45,315 nt of DNA from Alistipes senegalensis (GCA_023664045.1 JAMPGH010000001.1:793072-838386), one strand, 5' to 3'. Positions 6,060-15,274 are shown, counted from the stretch's first letter. The notes: a model not told the origin generated them from the sequence alone. Made by a program: numbers and translations.

Positions 6060-8447
6060 GTGCACGGGGCGCGTCGCATATCGGTCGTTGCGGTGCTGAG
6101 CCTGATTTGCTCGGCCTGCAGCGTTACGCGCCATATTCCCGAGGGCGAATATTTTCTGCAGAAGGTAACCGTGGAGGATGACCGGTCGGTACCCCGCAAG
6201 GAGCGGATCGCAGCGGCCGATCTGGAGAAGTATGTGCGTCAGAGTCCCAACAAACGTTTTTTGGGGACCAATTTCTACGTATGGCTCTACGAGCAGGCCG
6301 ATCCGGCGAAGAGCAACAAATGGAACGAGTGGAAACGCAGGATCGGCGAGGAACCGGTGGTGCTGGATATGAATCTCACGCGCAAGAGTACGGAGAATCT
6401 GAAGATCTACATGGATACCAAAGGGTTCTTTTCGTCGCGGGCGTCGTTCGAGGTCGATACGTTGTCGCGCCGGCGGCGGGCGAAAGTTACCTATCGGGTG
6501 CGGCAGGGGGCGCCCTATCTGATCGACACGGTATCCTATGAATTCCGCGACAAGTTTCTCGAACAGATTCTGGCTCCCGATACGGCCAATACGCTGGTGC
6601 GGCCGGGCCGGATCTTCGACATGACGATGCTCGACAGCGAGCGCGAACGCATCACGGCCTACCTCAAGGAGCGGGGATATTATAATTTTACGGTCAACAA
6701 CATCGAGTTCGTGGCCGATACGCTCTCGCGCGACCATCGGGTCGGGGTGCGCATCGTCGTCAAGCAGCATCTGTCGGGTTACGATGAACGCGGGCAGGCC
6801 GTCCGGGACAACAACGCGGTCTACCGTATCGAGCGGATCAATATTTTTCCCGATTACGACCCGATCGCCGTCCGCAGCGATTCGACCCTCTTTTCGCGGC
6901 TCGACACCCTCTATTACCGCGGTCTGAACATCATCTACGAGAAGCGGCCCAACCTGCGGCCTTCGATCCTGCGGCAGGCCGTGCCGCTCTATCCCAACTA
7001 CGTCTATAATTCGGCGCAGGTCGATCGCACCTATACCGACCTGATGGCGATGGGCTATTTCCGCAGCGCCCGCATCGCCTTCGTCGAGCAGCCGCAGACG
7101 GTGGACGTTACCAACTACGTCTCCTACATCGGGGCTGCGGCCGATTCGACCCGGGTGGATTATACGAAAGAGGGCTACCTGACCTGCAATATTCTCTGCA
7201 CACCGATGCTCAAGCAGAGCTTCAAGGCCGAATTGGAGGGCAGTACGACGTCGAGTTTCTACGGGTTGAAAGCGACTTTGGGCTATCAGAACCGCAATAT
7301 TTTCCGGGGAGCCGAATCGTTCGACGTCTCCTTTACGGCCGGCTACGAGTTCATGAAAGCCCGCGACGCGAAGAAGAAGCGGGCCACGGAGTTCGGAGCC
7401 ACGGCCGGTCTTACGTTCCCGCGTTTTCTGGTGCCGTGGCGGACGCGGCGCTACCGCTCGGTCAATCAGCCCAAGACCAAAGTCGAACTTTCGATCAACT
7501 TTCAGGACCGGCCCTATTACCGGCGTACGCTTTCGAGCGCCGGGTTCTCCTATCTGTGGACCAATTCGCGTTACTCGTCGTTCTCGTTGCGGCCGATCGA
7601 CATCAACGTGGTGGACGTAAGTTATCTGGACGATACGTTTCTGGAGAATACCCACAACGACTATCTGATCTACAGCTACGAATCGCAGTTCATTTCGGGA
7701 CTTTCGTTCAGCTACGGCTACAACAACCAGCTCAAGCACTTCGGCGGCAATGCCACGGTGATCCGGTTCAATGCCGAGACGGCGGGCAATCTGGTCGACG
7801 GGCTGGAGCATCTCTTTTCTTCTCCGAAAGCCGGTACGGACTATTATACGATCTTCGGACTGCGCTATGCCCAGTATTTCCGTGCGGATCTGAGCTTGAG
7901 CCGCAAGATCATGCTGGGCGAGAAGTCGGCGTTGGCATGGCGCCTGTACGGCGGTGCGGCGCTCGCCTACGGCAACTCGGAGGTCGTGCCGTTCGACCGT
8001 CTGTTCTATGCCGGCGGCAGCAACAGCATGCGTGGCTGGACTCCCCGTACGCTGGGCCCCGGCTCGGTGCTCATCACCGATCTCCAATATCCGACGCAGT
8101 TGGGCGACATGAAGCTGGAGGCGAACCTTGAATTCCGCTTCCCGATCTGGGGAATCGTCCACGGCGCCGCGTTTCTCGATGCGGGCAATATCTGGAATCT
8201 GAGGAACAAGTCCGAATCCTCCTCCGACGGCGATACGGCCGATGCCGTTTTCCACTTCCGGAATTTCTATCGGCAGCTGGGGTTCGATACGGGCGTGGGT
8301 TTGCGTCTGGATATCAAATTCGCCGTGTTGCGTCTCGACTGGGGTATCCAGCTGCACAATCCCAACAATCCTGCGGGGCAGCGGTGGATCCACAATTTCA
8401 AGTGGAAGAATACGGCGCTCAACTTCGGCGTGGGCTACCCGTTCTGA
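6060..8447 (+). CDS. tamL: TamL-type outer-membrane lipoprotein of the BamA/TamA family
   Basis: The protein has 795 residues from a GTG start at 6060, five bases after the nitroreductase stop. The frame stays open far upstream, but that part overlaps dapF and the nitroreductase gene and is not real. The N-terminus is a lipoprotein signal with Cys20 as the likely lipidation site (VLSLICSACS), followed by the IPEGEYFL motif of Bacteroidetes TamL. Residues about 25-390 hold POTRA-like modules; from about 400 on the protein is rich in alternating aromatic strands and ends in Phe, as a 16-strand barrel of the Omp85 superfamily should. A GGSNSMRGW loop (8011-8037) matches the conserved (V)RGY/F signature of the family. 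With TamB it is thought to carry lipids or proteins to the outer membrane; no tamB lies in this window. Confidence 0.88.
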   Translation: MHGARRISVVAVLSLICSACSVTRHIPEGEYFLQKVTVEDDRSVPRKERIAAADLEKYVRQSPNKRFLGTNFYVWLYEQADPAKSNKWNEWKRRIGEEPVVLDMNLTRKSTENLKIYMDTKGFFSSRASFEVDTLSRRRRAKVTYRVRQGAPYLIDTVSYEFRDKFLEQILAPDTANTLVRPGRIFDMTMLDSERERITAYLKERGYYNFTVNNIEFVADTLSRDHRVGVRIVVKQHLSGYDERGQAVRDNNAVYRIERINIFPDYDPIAVRSDSTLFSRLDTLYYRGLNIIYEKRPNLRPSILRQAVPLYPNYVYNSAQVDRTYTDLMAMGYFRSARIAFVEQPQTVDVTNYVSYIGAAADSTRVDYTKEGYLTCNILCTPMLKQSFKAELEGSTTSSFYGLKATLGYQNRNIFRGAESFDVSFTAGYEFMKARDAKKKRATEFGATAGLTFPRFLVPWRTRRYRSVNQPKTKVELSINFQDRPYYRRTLSSAGFSYLWTNSRYSSFSLRPIDINVVDVSYLDDTFLENTHNDYLIYSYESQFISGLSFSYGYNNQLKHFGGNATVIRFNAETAGNLVDGLEHLFSSPKAGTDYYTIFGLRYAQYFRADLSLSRKIMLGEKSALAWRLYGGAALAYGNSEVVPFDRLFYAGGSNSMRGWTPRTLGPGSVLITDLQYPTQLGDMKLEANLEFRFPIWGIVHGAAFLDAGNIWNLRNKSESSSDGDTADAVFHFRNFYRQLGFDTGVGLRLDIKFAVLRLDWGIQLHNPNNPAGQRWIHNFKWKNTALNFGVGYPF

Positions 8448-8453
8448 GGCGGA

Positions 8454-9476
8454 TCATCCGATTGGGGAACAGGATTTTTCCGAATCCCCGTTCGTCTCTC
8501 GTTTCACCGCGTTCCCATTATCGGAAACATCCGAAAAATACCCCCCCCCTTCGTCGTTCGTGCCGTCGGAGGCCTTGTACTGCGAGGGCGACATGCCCGT
8601 GTGGCGTTTGAAGTAACTGCCGAAAAACGACTGATTGGGGAAGTTGAGCGTATAGGCGATCTCCTGAATGCTCAGGCCCGAGTATTTGAGCAGCATCTTG
8701 GCTTCGAGAACCACATAGATTTCGATCCACTCCGAAACCGACTTGCTGCTGATGCGCTTGACGAGCGTGGTGAGGTATTTGGGCGTGATGCAGAGTTGCC
8801 GGGCGTAGAATCCGACGCTGCGCTCCTCCTTGTAGTGTTCGCTGAGTACCTGCAGAAAGCGTCGGAAGTAGGTCTCGGCCCGGCTGTGGATGCGTTCGTC
8901 GACCTCGGGATGCGCCGTGAGGTAGCGTTGGAGCGTGTTGCCCATCTTGTAGAGGAGTGCCAGAAAAAGTTCGCTGACGACCTGTTCCGAGAAAGGAGCG
9001 GCGTCGGTTCGGCTTTCGGTTTCCATCAGGGCGATGAAAGCGCGGAGTTGCCGGCTCTCTTCGTCGGTTATCTCGATGCTGGGATGGGTGCCGAGTTGCA
9101 GCATGAGCGGCATCAGCTGTTTCGAATCGATGTTGATCCGTTGCAGGAAGCGGCTCGATACGATGATGACGTCGCCTTCGAGCGTTCCGCCGGGAGCCGT
9201 TTGCACGATGCTTTGCGGTCCGATCAGAAAGAGGGTGTTGCGTTGCAGCCGGTATTCGTTCAGATTGATCGACACCTCGGTCCGGCCGGCGGAGCCGATG
9301 CCGATGATGAAGGCGTCGATGCGGCAGGGGAACTGGAAATCTTTCAGATGCGAGGCATCGCTGTGAGCTATGATGAATTCGCGGGCCGGACGGTTGCCGT
9401 TGCCCGACATGCCGATCAGTTCGCTGAGCGAGAAGTTGGTGATGGGAGATGCGGTTTCTTGTTGCCTGAGGTTCAT
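8454..9476 (-). CDS. AraC-family transcription regulator
   Basis: The protein has 340 residues. The N-terminal two-thirds is an all-beta ligand or dimerisation region without a recognised signature. The AraC-type double helix-turn-helix spans about residues 225-300, with LCITPKYLTTLVKR and the second-helix signature LNFPNQSFFGSYFKRHTGMSP. A 35-residue polar tail follows and contains a run of nine G in the coding strand. An in-frame start at 9497 exists, but a -7 box covers 9495-9502, so the ATG at 9476 is used here. The gene faces tamL tail to tail with only six bases between the stops. The target genes are unknown. Confidence 0.88.
   Translation of the reverse strand: MNLRQQETASPITNFSLSELIGMSGNGNRPAREFIIAHSDASHLKDFQFPCRIDAFIIGIGSAGRTEVSINLNEYRLQRNTLFLIGPQSIVQTAPGGTLEGDVIIVSSRFLQRINIDSKQLMPLMLQLGTHPSIEITDEESRQLRAFIALMETESRTDAAPFSEQVVSELFLALLYKMGNTLQRYLTAHPEVDERIHSRAETYFRRFLQVLSEHYKEERSVGFYARQLCITPKYLTTLVKRISSKSVSEWIEIYVVLEAKMLLKYSGLSIQEIAYTLNFPNQSFFGSYFKRHTGMSPSQYKASDGTNDEGGGYFSDVSDNGNAVKRETNGDSEKSCSPIG
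8541..8549. repeat. Nine-base C/G homopolymer inside the AraC-family gene
   Basis: Nine consecutive C residues on the plus strand read as a Gly-Gly-Gly codon stretch in the regulator's C-terminal tail. Slippage would alter only the tail after the DNA-binding domain. Confidence 0.8.
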
Positions 9477-9494
9477 AGTCTCGTGTTTTGCCGA

Positions 9495-9502
9495 CAAAAA
9501 TA
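9495..9502 (-). promoter_or_regulatory. -7 box of the AraC-family gene
   Basis: TATTTTTG on the minus strand, 19 bases before the ATG at 9476. No good TTTG is seen at the expected distance. The remaining intergenic stretch to 9702 shows no gene. Confidence 0.5.
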
Positions 9503-9702
9503 GTAATTTCGGGATATTATGGTCCGAAAAGTCGCGGAATAGGAACTATAGAACAATAAACGGGAATTCGCGGAAAATGTTGCCGCTTTTTCGCGATTTG
9601 CGATGCGGTGGCTGCCGCTCGTGCCGCTTTGCGGCATTCGCATGCTCGTTGTCGAGGGGTTTCGATCCGAGCTTTGCACTCGCCGGAGGTTCGAAGAGAG
9701 TG

Positions 9703-9740
9703 AAAAAAAGAGCACGCCGTAAGAAACGGCGCGCTCTTTT
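9703..9740 (-). terminator. Terminator of the uppS-bamA-skp-skp operon
   Basis: A stem of about 12 base pairs (9709-9720 with 9726-9737, one mismatch) and an AAGAA loop is flanked by T runs on both strands. It lies 20 bases past the last skp stop and can work in either direction. Confidence 0.85.
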
Positions 9741-9758
9741 TTCGGGATTCCGGGCGGA

Positions 9759-10283
9759 TTATTCGGCTGCCGGAGTGTCGGTGATGCCCAGCTCCTGACG
9801 AACCTGCGGTGCAAGGTCGGTCAGCGCGGCGGCATCGTAGGCGGCCAGCGAACCGGTCTCGAAGACGGCCAGATAGCCGTTCTCTTTGGCCACCTTGTCG
9901 ATGGCGTTCTTGGCCTTGTCGATGATCGGCGTCAGCAGCTCCTGCTGTTTTTTCTGATACTCCTGCTGTGCGATCTGCTCGAATTCTTCGCGACGGCTCT
10001 GCAGCTCCTGCAGCTCTTTCTGTTTGAGCTGACGCACTGCGTCCGAGTAGGTGTCGAAATTCTTCTGGAAGTCGAGATACTTCTGGTTGAATTCTACGGT
10101 GATGGTCTCCAGATTGTCCTGCAGGTCCTTGCCGTAGGCCTGCATGTTGGTCTCCATCTCTTTGGTCTCGGGCATCGCCAGCAGGATCTCCTGCGAGTTG
10201 ATACGTCCGAATTTCTGGGCGAAGAGCGACGAGGCGCTCAGCGTGAGAACAACCGCGAGGGTCAGTTTGATAGCCTTTTTCAT
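9759..10283 (-). CDS. skp: OmpH/Skp-family periplasmic chaperone (second copy)
   Basis: The protein has 174 residues with a cleavable signal peptide (1-22, ending LFA before QK). It then shows the Skp pattern: a short beta segment with GRINSQEIL, a long Gln/Glu/Lys-rich coiled coil (about 40-120) that forms the tentacles of the trimer, and a C-terminal AVFETGSL strand. Skp holds unfolded outer-membrane proteins in the periplasm and hands them to BamA. The tandem placement with another skp gene just after bamA is the usual Bacteroidetes arrangement and supports the role. It is the last gene of the operon, followed by a strong terminator. Confidence 0.92.
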   Translation of the reverse strand: MKKAIKLTLAVVLTLSASSLFAQKFGRINSQEILLAMPETKEMETNMQAYGKDLQDNLETITVEFNQKYLDFQKNFDTYSDAVRQLKQKELQELQSRREEFEQIAQQEYQKKQQELLTPIIDKAKNAIDKVAKENGYLAVFETGSLAAYDAAALTDLAPQVRQELGITDTPAAE

Positions 10284-10294
10284 AGTTGAGTTTT

Positions 10295-10333
10295 GATGTT
10301 ATTTTTCGATGTCATTTTTCGATGTCATTTCTT
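10295..10333. repeat. Three tandem 13-base units at the junction of the skp genes
   Basis: Units starting at 10295, 10308 and 10321 (GATGTCATTTTTC, with one or two changes) run from the intergenic gap into the end of the upstream skp gene, covering its stop codon at 10325-10327. They look like a local slippage duplication. Confidence 0.7.
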
Positions 10334-10831
10334 CAGCGTAGCGATCACCTGCTGGGTATGGTCGGCGGCGGGCGCCGTGTAGAGCAGGGTGGGGTTGTTC
10401 GACGAATCGATCACCGCCGCCGCGCCGATCGTTCGGGCGTAGGCTTCGATCGCGGCGAATACCCGCTTCTGGATCGGTTCGATCAGTTCGATGCGTTTTT
10501 TCATCAGGGTGCCGTTCTGTCCGAAGATGCTCTCCTGATACTCGGTCGCCTCCTGTTCGAGGGCCAGAATGGCGTTTTCGCGCGACTGGCGTGCGGAAGC
10601 CGAGAGGGAGGCTTTCTGGGCCATGTAGGTGTTGTAGTAGGTTTCGACCTCCTCGAATCGGGCGTCGACCTGCTGTTGGTATTGTTCGGCGAGCCGGTCG
10701 AGTTCGGCGATGGCCGTGTTGTAGGCATCGACGGATTTGAATACCTTTTCGCTGTTGACGATCACGCAATTCTGAGCCGCGGCGAGGGTTGCCGTCAGCA
10801 CGAATGCCGCAAGAAAGATCAGTCGTTTCAT
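10325..10831 (-). CDS. skp: OmpH/Skp-family periplasmic chaperone (first copy)
   Basis: The protein has 168 residues with a signal peptide (1-19, ending AAA before QN), then the NCVIVNSEKVF strand, a coiled-coil arm rich in Glu and Gln (about 40-115) and a terminal beta segment (AAAVIDSSNNPTLLY). The fold and length match Skp, though identity with its neighbour is low outside the pattern, so the two paralogues have diverged and may favour different clients. It starts 95 bases after the bamA stop, and a -7 box in that gap suggests extra transcription of the chaperone pair. Confidence 0.9.
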   Translation of the reverse strand: MKRLIFLAAFVLTATLAAAQNCVIVNSEKVFKSVDAYNTAIAELDRLAEQYQQQVDARFEEVETYYNTYMAQKASLSASARQSRENAILALEQEATEYQESIFGQNGTLMKKRIELIEPIQKRVFAAIEAYARTIGAAAVIDSSNNPTLLYTAPAADHTQQVIATLKK

Positions 10832-10862
10832 GATTTCCGAACTTTGAGTGTTATACTGCTTT

Positions 10863-10870
10863 CAAATATA
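10863..10870 (-). promoter_or_regulatory. Internal -7 box before the skp pair
   Basis: TATATTTG on the minus strand, about 32 bases before the start codon of the first skp gene. A TTTG lies only 13 bases upstream of it, closer than usual, so promoter strength is uncertain. Confidence 0.45.
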
Positions 10871-10926
10871 ACTCTTTTCTTTCAAATTTATTGCCACGGC
10901 CGCATTTATCGTCGCGGCGTCTTTTA

Positions 10927-13467
10927 TCAGAATTGCTGACCCATGACGAAGTGGAACTGGCTGCCGCTCTTCTTGGTGCTGTTCGCCGGAGGATCGAATC
11001 CGTAACCCCAGTCGATGCCGAGCATGCCGACCACGGGCAGGTAGAGACGCACGCCGAAACCGGCCGAGCGTTTGATCTTGAAAGGCGAGAAGTCGCGCCA
11101 TGAGTCGAAGGCGTTTCCTCCTTCGAGGAATCCCAGCACGTAGATTTGCGACGAGGGTTTGAGGATGACCGGGTAGCGCAGCTCGGCGGTGTACTTGTTG
11201 TAGCCGCACGAATAGTTGTTGCCGGGATCGAGGGCGCCGTCTTCATAACCGCGCATCGAGATGATGTCGATACCGTACATGTTGTAACCCGTCATGCCGT
11301 CGCCGCCGACTTCGAATCGTTCGAAGGGCGAGACTTTGTTTTTGTTGTAGCTGCCCAAATAACCCATCTCGGCACGCAGCATCAGCACGAGGTTCGAGTT
11401 GCGGGTCAGCGCCTGGAACCACTGCGCCTTGAACTGCCATTTGTGGAACTCGATCCAACGGTAGCGATCCTGCTCGCTCATCGACTGGTCGCTGTAGTCG
11501 CGGCCGTCCCAGAGCGAATAGGGAAGCGTGGCCTGCACCGAAGCGCTGAACTCCGAACCGCGGCGCGGATAGATCGGCTGGTCTACCGAATTGCGGGCGA
11601 ATACGAGCTTGAGCGACAAGAGGTTGGAGGCGCCGTTGGTCATGACGAAAGTCCGCCAGTTTTTAAGCGAATAACGTTCGTAGCTCGCTTCGGCGTAGAA
11701 CGTGAAGTAGGGATCGGGCCATGTCAGACGTTTGCCCAGACCGGCAGCGACGCCGTAGGTGCGGAAATAGCGGGTCGCTTTCGAGGTGATGAAGTAGGCG
11801 TCGTTCTGTTCCGAGAAGTGGGCCGAGAAGGTGAACGAGTTGGGTTTGCGTCCGCCCAGCCACGGGTCGGTGAAGCCCAGCGATACGGCTTTGTAATAGG
11901 TGCCGTTGGTCTGCGCCGAGATCTGGAGCCGCTGGTTCTGCCCCATCGGATAGGGGCGCCATGCTCCTTTTTTGAAGAAGTTGCGGATCGAAAGGTTGTT
12001 GAGCGTGATGCCGATCGATCCCACGAACGTTCCCGAGCCCCAGCCGCCGGCGATGTTGAACTGGTCCGAGGCTTGCTCTTCGAGGGCCCAGTTGATGTCG
12101 ACGAGTTCGTTGCTCACGGGGCGGATATCGGGCTGGATGTTCTCGGCATTGAAGTGGCCCATCGATCCTAACATCCGGAGCGTGCGCATCAGCAGCGAAC
12201 GGTCGTACAGCTCGCCCGGGTAGGTGGTCAGCTCGCGACGGATCACCTCGTCGTTGACGCGTTGGTTGCCCGTGATGTCCACCTTGTTGATGGTGAACTG
12301 CTTGCCTTCGAAGACTTTGACTTCGATGTCGATCGAGTCGGGCCCGACGACGGTCTCGGCCGGCTCGACCTGCGACATGAGGTATCCGTTGTTCTGGTAG
12401 AGCGACGAGACGGACATGGCTTCCAGATCGACCTCTTTCTGGATGCCGAGCCGCTTGTGCATGGTCTTCTTGTCGTAGGTGTCGCCCGTCTTGACGCCGA
12501 ACATGCGCTGCAGCTCCTCGGTTTCGTAGACGGAATTGCCGACCCACGAGACGTTGCGGATGTAGTATTTGTTGCCTTCGGAAAGTTCGATGTCGATGCC
12601 CAGCCGCTTTTCGTCGATGGGGTAGATCGAGTCGCGCACGATGGTGGCGTTGCGATAACCGCGGGCGTTGTAGAAGTCGATCAGCAGCTCTTTGTCGTCT
12701 TCGAAATCGCTCTCGTTGAGCTTGGTGCTGCGCAGAAAGTTGATCGATTTCTGGTGGGTTTTCTTGAATGTGCGGCGCAGCCGCTTGTCGGTGAACTGCT
12801 CGTTGCCAGAGAAGTTGATCTTGCCGATCTTGACCTTGTCCTTGCGGTCGATCAGGAACGTAACCTTGACGGCTTGCGGCCGGATCGAATCGTTCTCGAT
12901 GCGTACGTCGACTTCGGCGTTGCGGAATCCTTTTTCGGCCCAGTAGGCCTTGATGAGTTTGATATTTTTGTCGATGACGTAGTCGGAGAGTTCGCTGCCG
13001 CGGCGGAGCTTGAGTTTTTCCAAGAGGTCTTTCTTCTTGCCTTTGGAGATGCCTTCGAAATCCCAATTCAGCACGCGGGGCCGTTCTTTGAGGAAGACCT
13101 GCAGGTCGAGGCTGTCGCCCTCGATTTCGGCGCCGATCTTCACATCGGAGAAGGAGCGCTGGCTCCACAGACGCGAAATGGCGTTGGAGATGAAGTCGCT
13201 GGGCAGGTAGATCGAATCGCCGGCGATCAGGCCGGCCGACGACTTGAGAATTTCAGGGTTGAGGTATTTGACACCGTGGACGTCGATGTTGCGGATATAG
13301 TAGAGCCGCGGCGTACCGTCGGTTTGCAGCATGGGGGCGTCTTCGGGAAAGGCGACCGCCGTTTGGCGGGCGGCCGAATCGGCGGTCGAAGGTTCCTGTG
13401 CGGATGTATCCGGGCAGCTCAGCGTTAAGAGCGCGATCGCCGGAAATACCTTACCGAATTTATTCAT
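10927..13467 (-). CDS. bamA: BamA, outer-membrane protein assembly factor
   Basis: The protein has 846 residues, normal for the family. A signal peptide (1-23) precedes an N-terminal linker, then about five POTRA domains (roughly 55-460) with the typical xxGNxx strand turns (for example INFSGNEQF and VDITGNQRV). A C-terminal beta-barrel (about 470-846) contains the SMRGYEDG lid motif and ends in Phe. BamA is the essential outer-membrane insertase that folds beta-barrel proteins delivered by Skp. It lies 28 bases after uppS and before two skp genes in one minus-strand operon. No other Bam lipoproteins are encoded nearby. The start ATG follows directly on the uppS stop region and gives a good signal peptide. 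Confidence 0.96.
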   Translation of the reverse strand: MNKFGKVFPAIALLTLSCPDTSAQEPSTADSAARQTAVAFPEDAPMLQTDGTPRLYYIRNIDVHGVKYLNPEILKSSAGLIAGDSIYLPSDFISNAISRLWSQRSFSDVKIGAEIEGDSLDLQVFLKERPRVLNWDFEGISKGKKKDLLEKLKLRRGSELSDYVIDKNIKLIKAYWAEKGFRNAEVDVRIENDSIRPQAVKVTFLIDRKDKVKIGKINFSGNEQFTDKRLRRTFKKTHQKSINFLRSTKLNESDFEDDKELLIDFYNARGYRNATIVRDSIYPIDEKRLGIDIELSEGNKYYIRNVSWVGNSVYETEELQRMFGVKTGDTYDKKTMHKRLGIQKEVDLEAMSVSSLYQNNGYLMSQVEPAETVVGPDSIDIEVKVFEGKQFTINKVDITGNQRVNDEVIRRELTTYPGELYDRSLLMRTLRMLGSMGHFNAENIQPDIRPVSNELVDINWALEEQASDQFNIAGGWGSGTFVGSIGITLNNLSIRNFFKKGAWRPYPMGQNQRLQISAQTNGTYYKAVSLGFTDPWLGGRKPNSFTFSAHFSEQNDAYFITSKATRYFRTYGVAAGLGKRLTWPDPYFTFYAEASYERYSLKNWRTFVMTNGASNLLSLKLVFARNSVDQPIYPRRGSEFSASVQATLPYSLWDGRDYSDQSMSEQDRYRWIEFHKWQFKAQWFQALTRNSNLVLMLRAEMGYLGSYNKNKVSPFERFEVGGDGMTGYNMYGIDIISMRGYEDGALDPGNNYSCGYNKYTAELRYPVILKPSSQIYVLGFLEGGNAFDSWRDFSPFKIKRSAGFGVRLYLPVVGMLGIDWGYGFDPPANSTKKSGSQFHFVMGQQF

Positions 13468-13495
13468 CTGTCAGAATTCTAATCTTCAATTTCAT

Positions 13496-14209
13496 TTATC
13501 GGACCAGTCCGAATCTGCGGTCGCGGCGCTCGTACTCCTCCATCGCGCGGTCGAACTCTTCTTCCGTGAAGTCGGGCCACAGCACCTGCGGAAACCAAAG
13601 TTCGGCATAGGATGCCTGCCAGAGCAGGAAGTTGCTCAACCGGCATTCGCCGCTGGTGCGGATCACCAGATCGGGATCGGGGTACGCGGCCGTGTCGAGT
13701 GCGTCGGCGACGATCTTCTCGTCGATGGCCTGAGGCGCAAGTTTGCCGGTGGCGACGTTTTCCGCGATCTTCCGTACGGCTCGCGTGATTTCATCGCGCG
13801 ACGAGTAGTTGAGCGCCAGAATCAGCGTCAGCTTGTCGCCTGCGGCCGTCAGCTCCTCGGCTTGTGCAAGGTGGGCGCGTACTTTCTCGGAAAAGCGGCT
13901 GCGATCGCCGATCGTCCGGATGCGGATGCCTTGTCGCTGCATGTCGGGCGTTTCGTGGATCACGCACTGGCAGAACAGCTCCATCAGGGCGTCGACCTCC
14001 TCGGCGGGACGACCCCAGTTTTCGGTCGAAAAGGCGTAGAGCGTCAGATACCCCACTCCGTGCCGGATGGCGGCGCGCGCCGACGCCCGGATCGGCTCGA
14101 TACCCGCCGCATGGCCTTCGTATCGCTCCTTGCCGCGCTGCTCGGCCCAGCGTCCGTTGCCGTCCATGATGATGGCCACGTGCTGCGGTATGCGTCTCTG
14201 CTCGCTCAT
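13496..14209 (-). CDS. uppS: Isoprenyl transferase (undecaprenyl diphosphate synthase)
   Basis: The enzyme (237 residues) extends farnesyl diphosphate with isopentenyl units in cis to make the C55 lipid carrier of peptidoglycan and O-antigen synthesis. The catalytic motif IMDGNGRWA (Asp16) sits at 14-22. Further landmarks are LTLYAFSTENW, the RTSGECRLSNFL phosphate-binding loop and the SYAELWFPQVLWPDF substrate motif near the C-terminus. A TTG start at 14221 is possible in frame, but it overlaps the -7 box at 14219-14226, so the ATG at 14209 is correct. It is the first gene of the envelope operon uppS-bamA-skp-skp. Confidence 0.96.
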   Translation of the reverse strand: MSEQRRIPQHVAIIMDGNGRWAEQRGKERYEGHAAGIEPIRASARAAIRHGVGYLTLYAFSTENWGRPAEEVDALMELFCQCVIHETPDMQRQGIRIRTIGDRSRFSEKVRAHLAQAEELTAAGDKLTLILALNYSSRDEITRAVRKIAENVATGKLAPQAIDEKIVADALDTAAYPDPDLVIRTSGECRLSNFLLWQASYAELWFPQVLWPDFTEEEFDRAMEEYERRDRRFGLVR

Positions 14210-14218
14210 AATAGGGTG

Positions 14219-14250
14219 CAAATATAGGGAAATTACCGGTTTATTCCAAA
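14219..14250 (-). promoter_or_regulatory. Promoter of the uppS-bamA-skp operon
   Basis: TTTG (14250-14247), a 20-base spacer and TATATTTG (14226-14219) on the minus strand. Transcription should start almost at the ATG, so the leader is very short. Confidence 0.75.
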
Positions 14251-14374
14251 GTGAAATGCGAAAAGTAAAGGAGCGGCGATTTTATTCCGTTCGTCGTTTC
14301 GGGCTCGGACGAGTCCGGCATCGGCCGGGTTCGCTTCATCCGCTACTCCCGTTCGCCCGGAATCACCTCGGAGG

Positions 14375-15274
14375 TCATTCGCAAGGTTCGCCTTTCGCTT
14401 CCCGTAAGTCCACTCCCCACATCATCTTATTCCGTAACGTGTCGTAGAACGATATATTGTGCGGCATGGCCAGAAAAATCTTCTGCTCGGCCCGACGGAT
14501 CGTGAATGCGGCGTCGGGTCCTACGGGGTAGCTGCGGTTGTCGAGCGTAACGAACGAGTCGGAGCGTCGTTCGTGCACGCGCAGGTCGATGCGGCTGGAG
14601 TCGGGAACCACTACGGGCCGCATGGTGAGGTTGTGGGGTGCGAGGGGCGAGATGACCAGGCAGGCGCAGGCCGGAGCTACGACGGGACCGCCGGCGCTGA
14701 GCGAATAGGCCGTGGAGCCGGTCGGCGTGGAGACGATCACGCCGTCTCCGTGGTAGGTGGCGACCATCTGTCCGTCGACATAGGTCTCGACCGAAAGCAT
14801 GTCGGCACCGTGTCGCTGGACGGTAAATTCGTTGAGCGCCAGCCCGCCGTGCGCTTCGTCGCCGAAGTCGCCGCGGACTTCTATCATCGAGCGGGGCTGC
14901 ACGGAGAGCTCTCCGCGGACGATCTGTCCGAAGATCCGTTCGAGCCCTTCGCTCGGCGCGCCGGTCAGAAAACCCAGATGTCCGGCGTTGATTCCCACTA
15001 CGGGAAGCGGCGCGCTGTCCAGTCGGTGAATCCCTTCGAGCAGCGTGCCGTCGCCTCCGTAGCAGACCATCGTCGTGCCTTCGGGTTGCGGTCCGATCCG
15101 CTCGCCGTAGAGCTTGTCGGCCGGAATATTCAGTCCGATCGCGGATCGGATCGTTGCGGCGAACTCCTCGTTGAGGAGGTAGTCGAAGCCGAACGTGTCG
15201 AGCGTGTCGAAGAGCTGGCGGAGTTCTTCGGCGCTGCGGGCGAGCCGGCTGCGGGAAAAAAGTATGATTCTCAT
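14375..15274 (-). CDS. nadK: NAD kinase
   Basis: The enzyme (299 residues from the ATG at 15274) phosphorylates NAD to NADP. The GGDGT ATP/NAD motif is at 73-77, preceded by the usual strand (TTMVCY). The second signature LNEFTVQR and the glycine-rich PTGSTAYSLSAGGP follow in the right order, then the C-terminal beta-sandwich. An open frame extends upstream to 15415, but its translation (very Arg-rich) is not family-like and the start MRIILFSRS is typical, so I use 15274. It stands alone, downstream of a divergently placed pdxJ. Confidence 0.95.
   Translation of the reverse strand: MRIILFSRSRLARSAEELRQLFDTLDTFGFDYLLNEEFAATIRSAIGLNIPADKLYGERIGPQPEGTTMVCYGGDGTLLEGIHRLDSAPLPVVGINAGHLGFLTGAPSEGLERIFGQIVRGELSVQPRSMIEVRGDFGDEAHGGLALNEFTVQRHGADMLSVETYVDGQMVATYHGDGVIVSTPTGSTAYSLSAGGPVVAPACACLVISPLAPHNLTMRPVVVPDSSRIDLRVHERRSDSFVTLDNRSYPVGPDAAFTIRRAEQKIFLAMPHNISFYDTLRNKMMWGVDLREAKGEPCE

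Noticed and set aside
6012-8393. A 793-codon open frame on the minus strand opposite tamL
   Set aside because: It is a shadow of the tamL codons; the composition is dominated by Arg, Val and Ile and no family features are visible.
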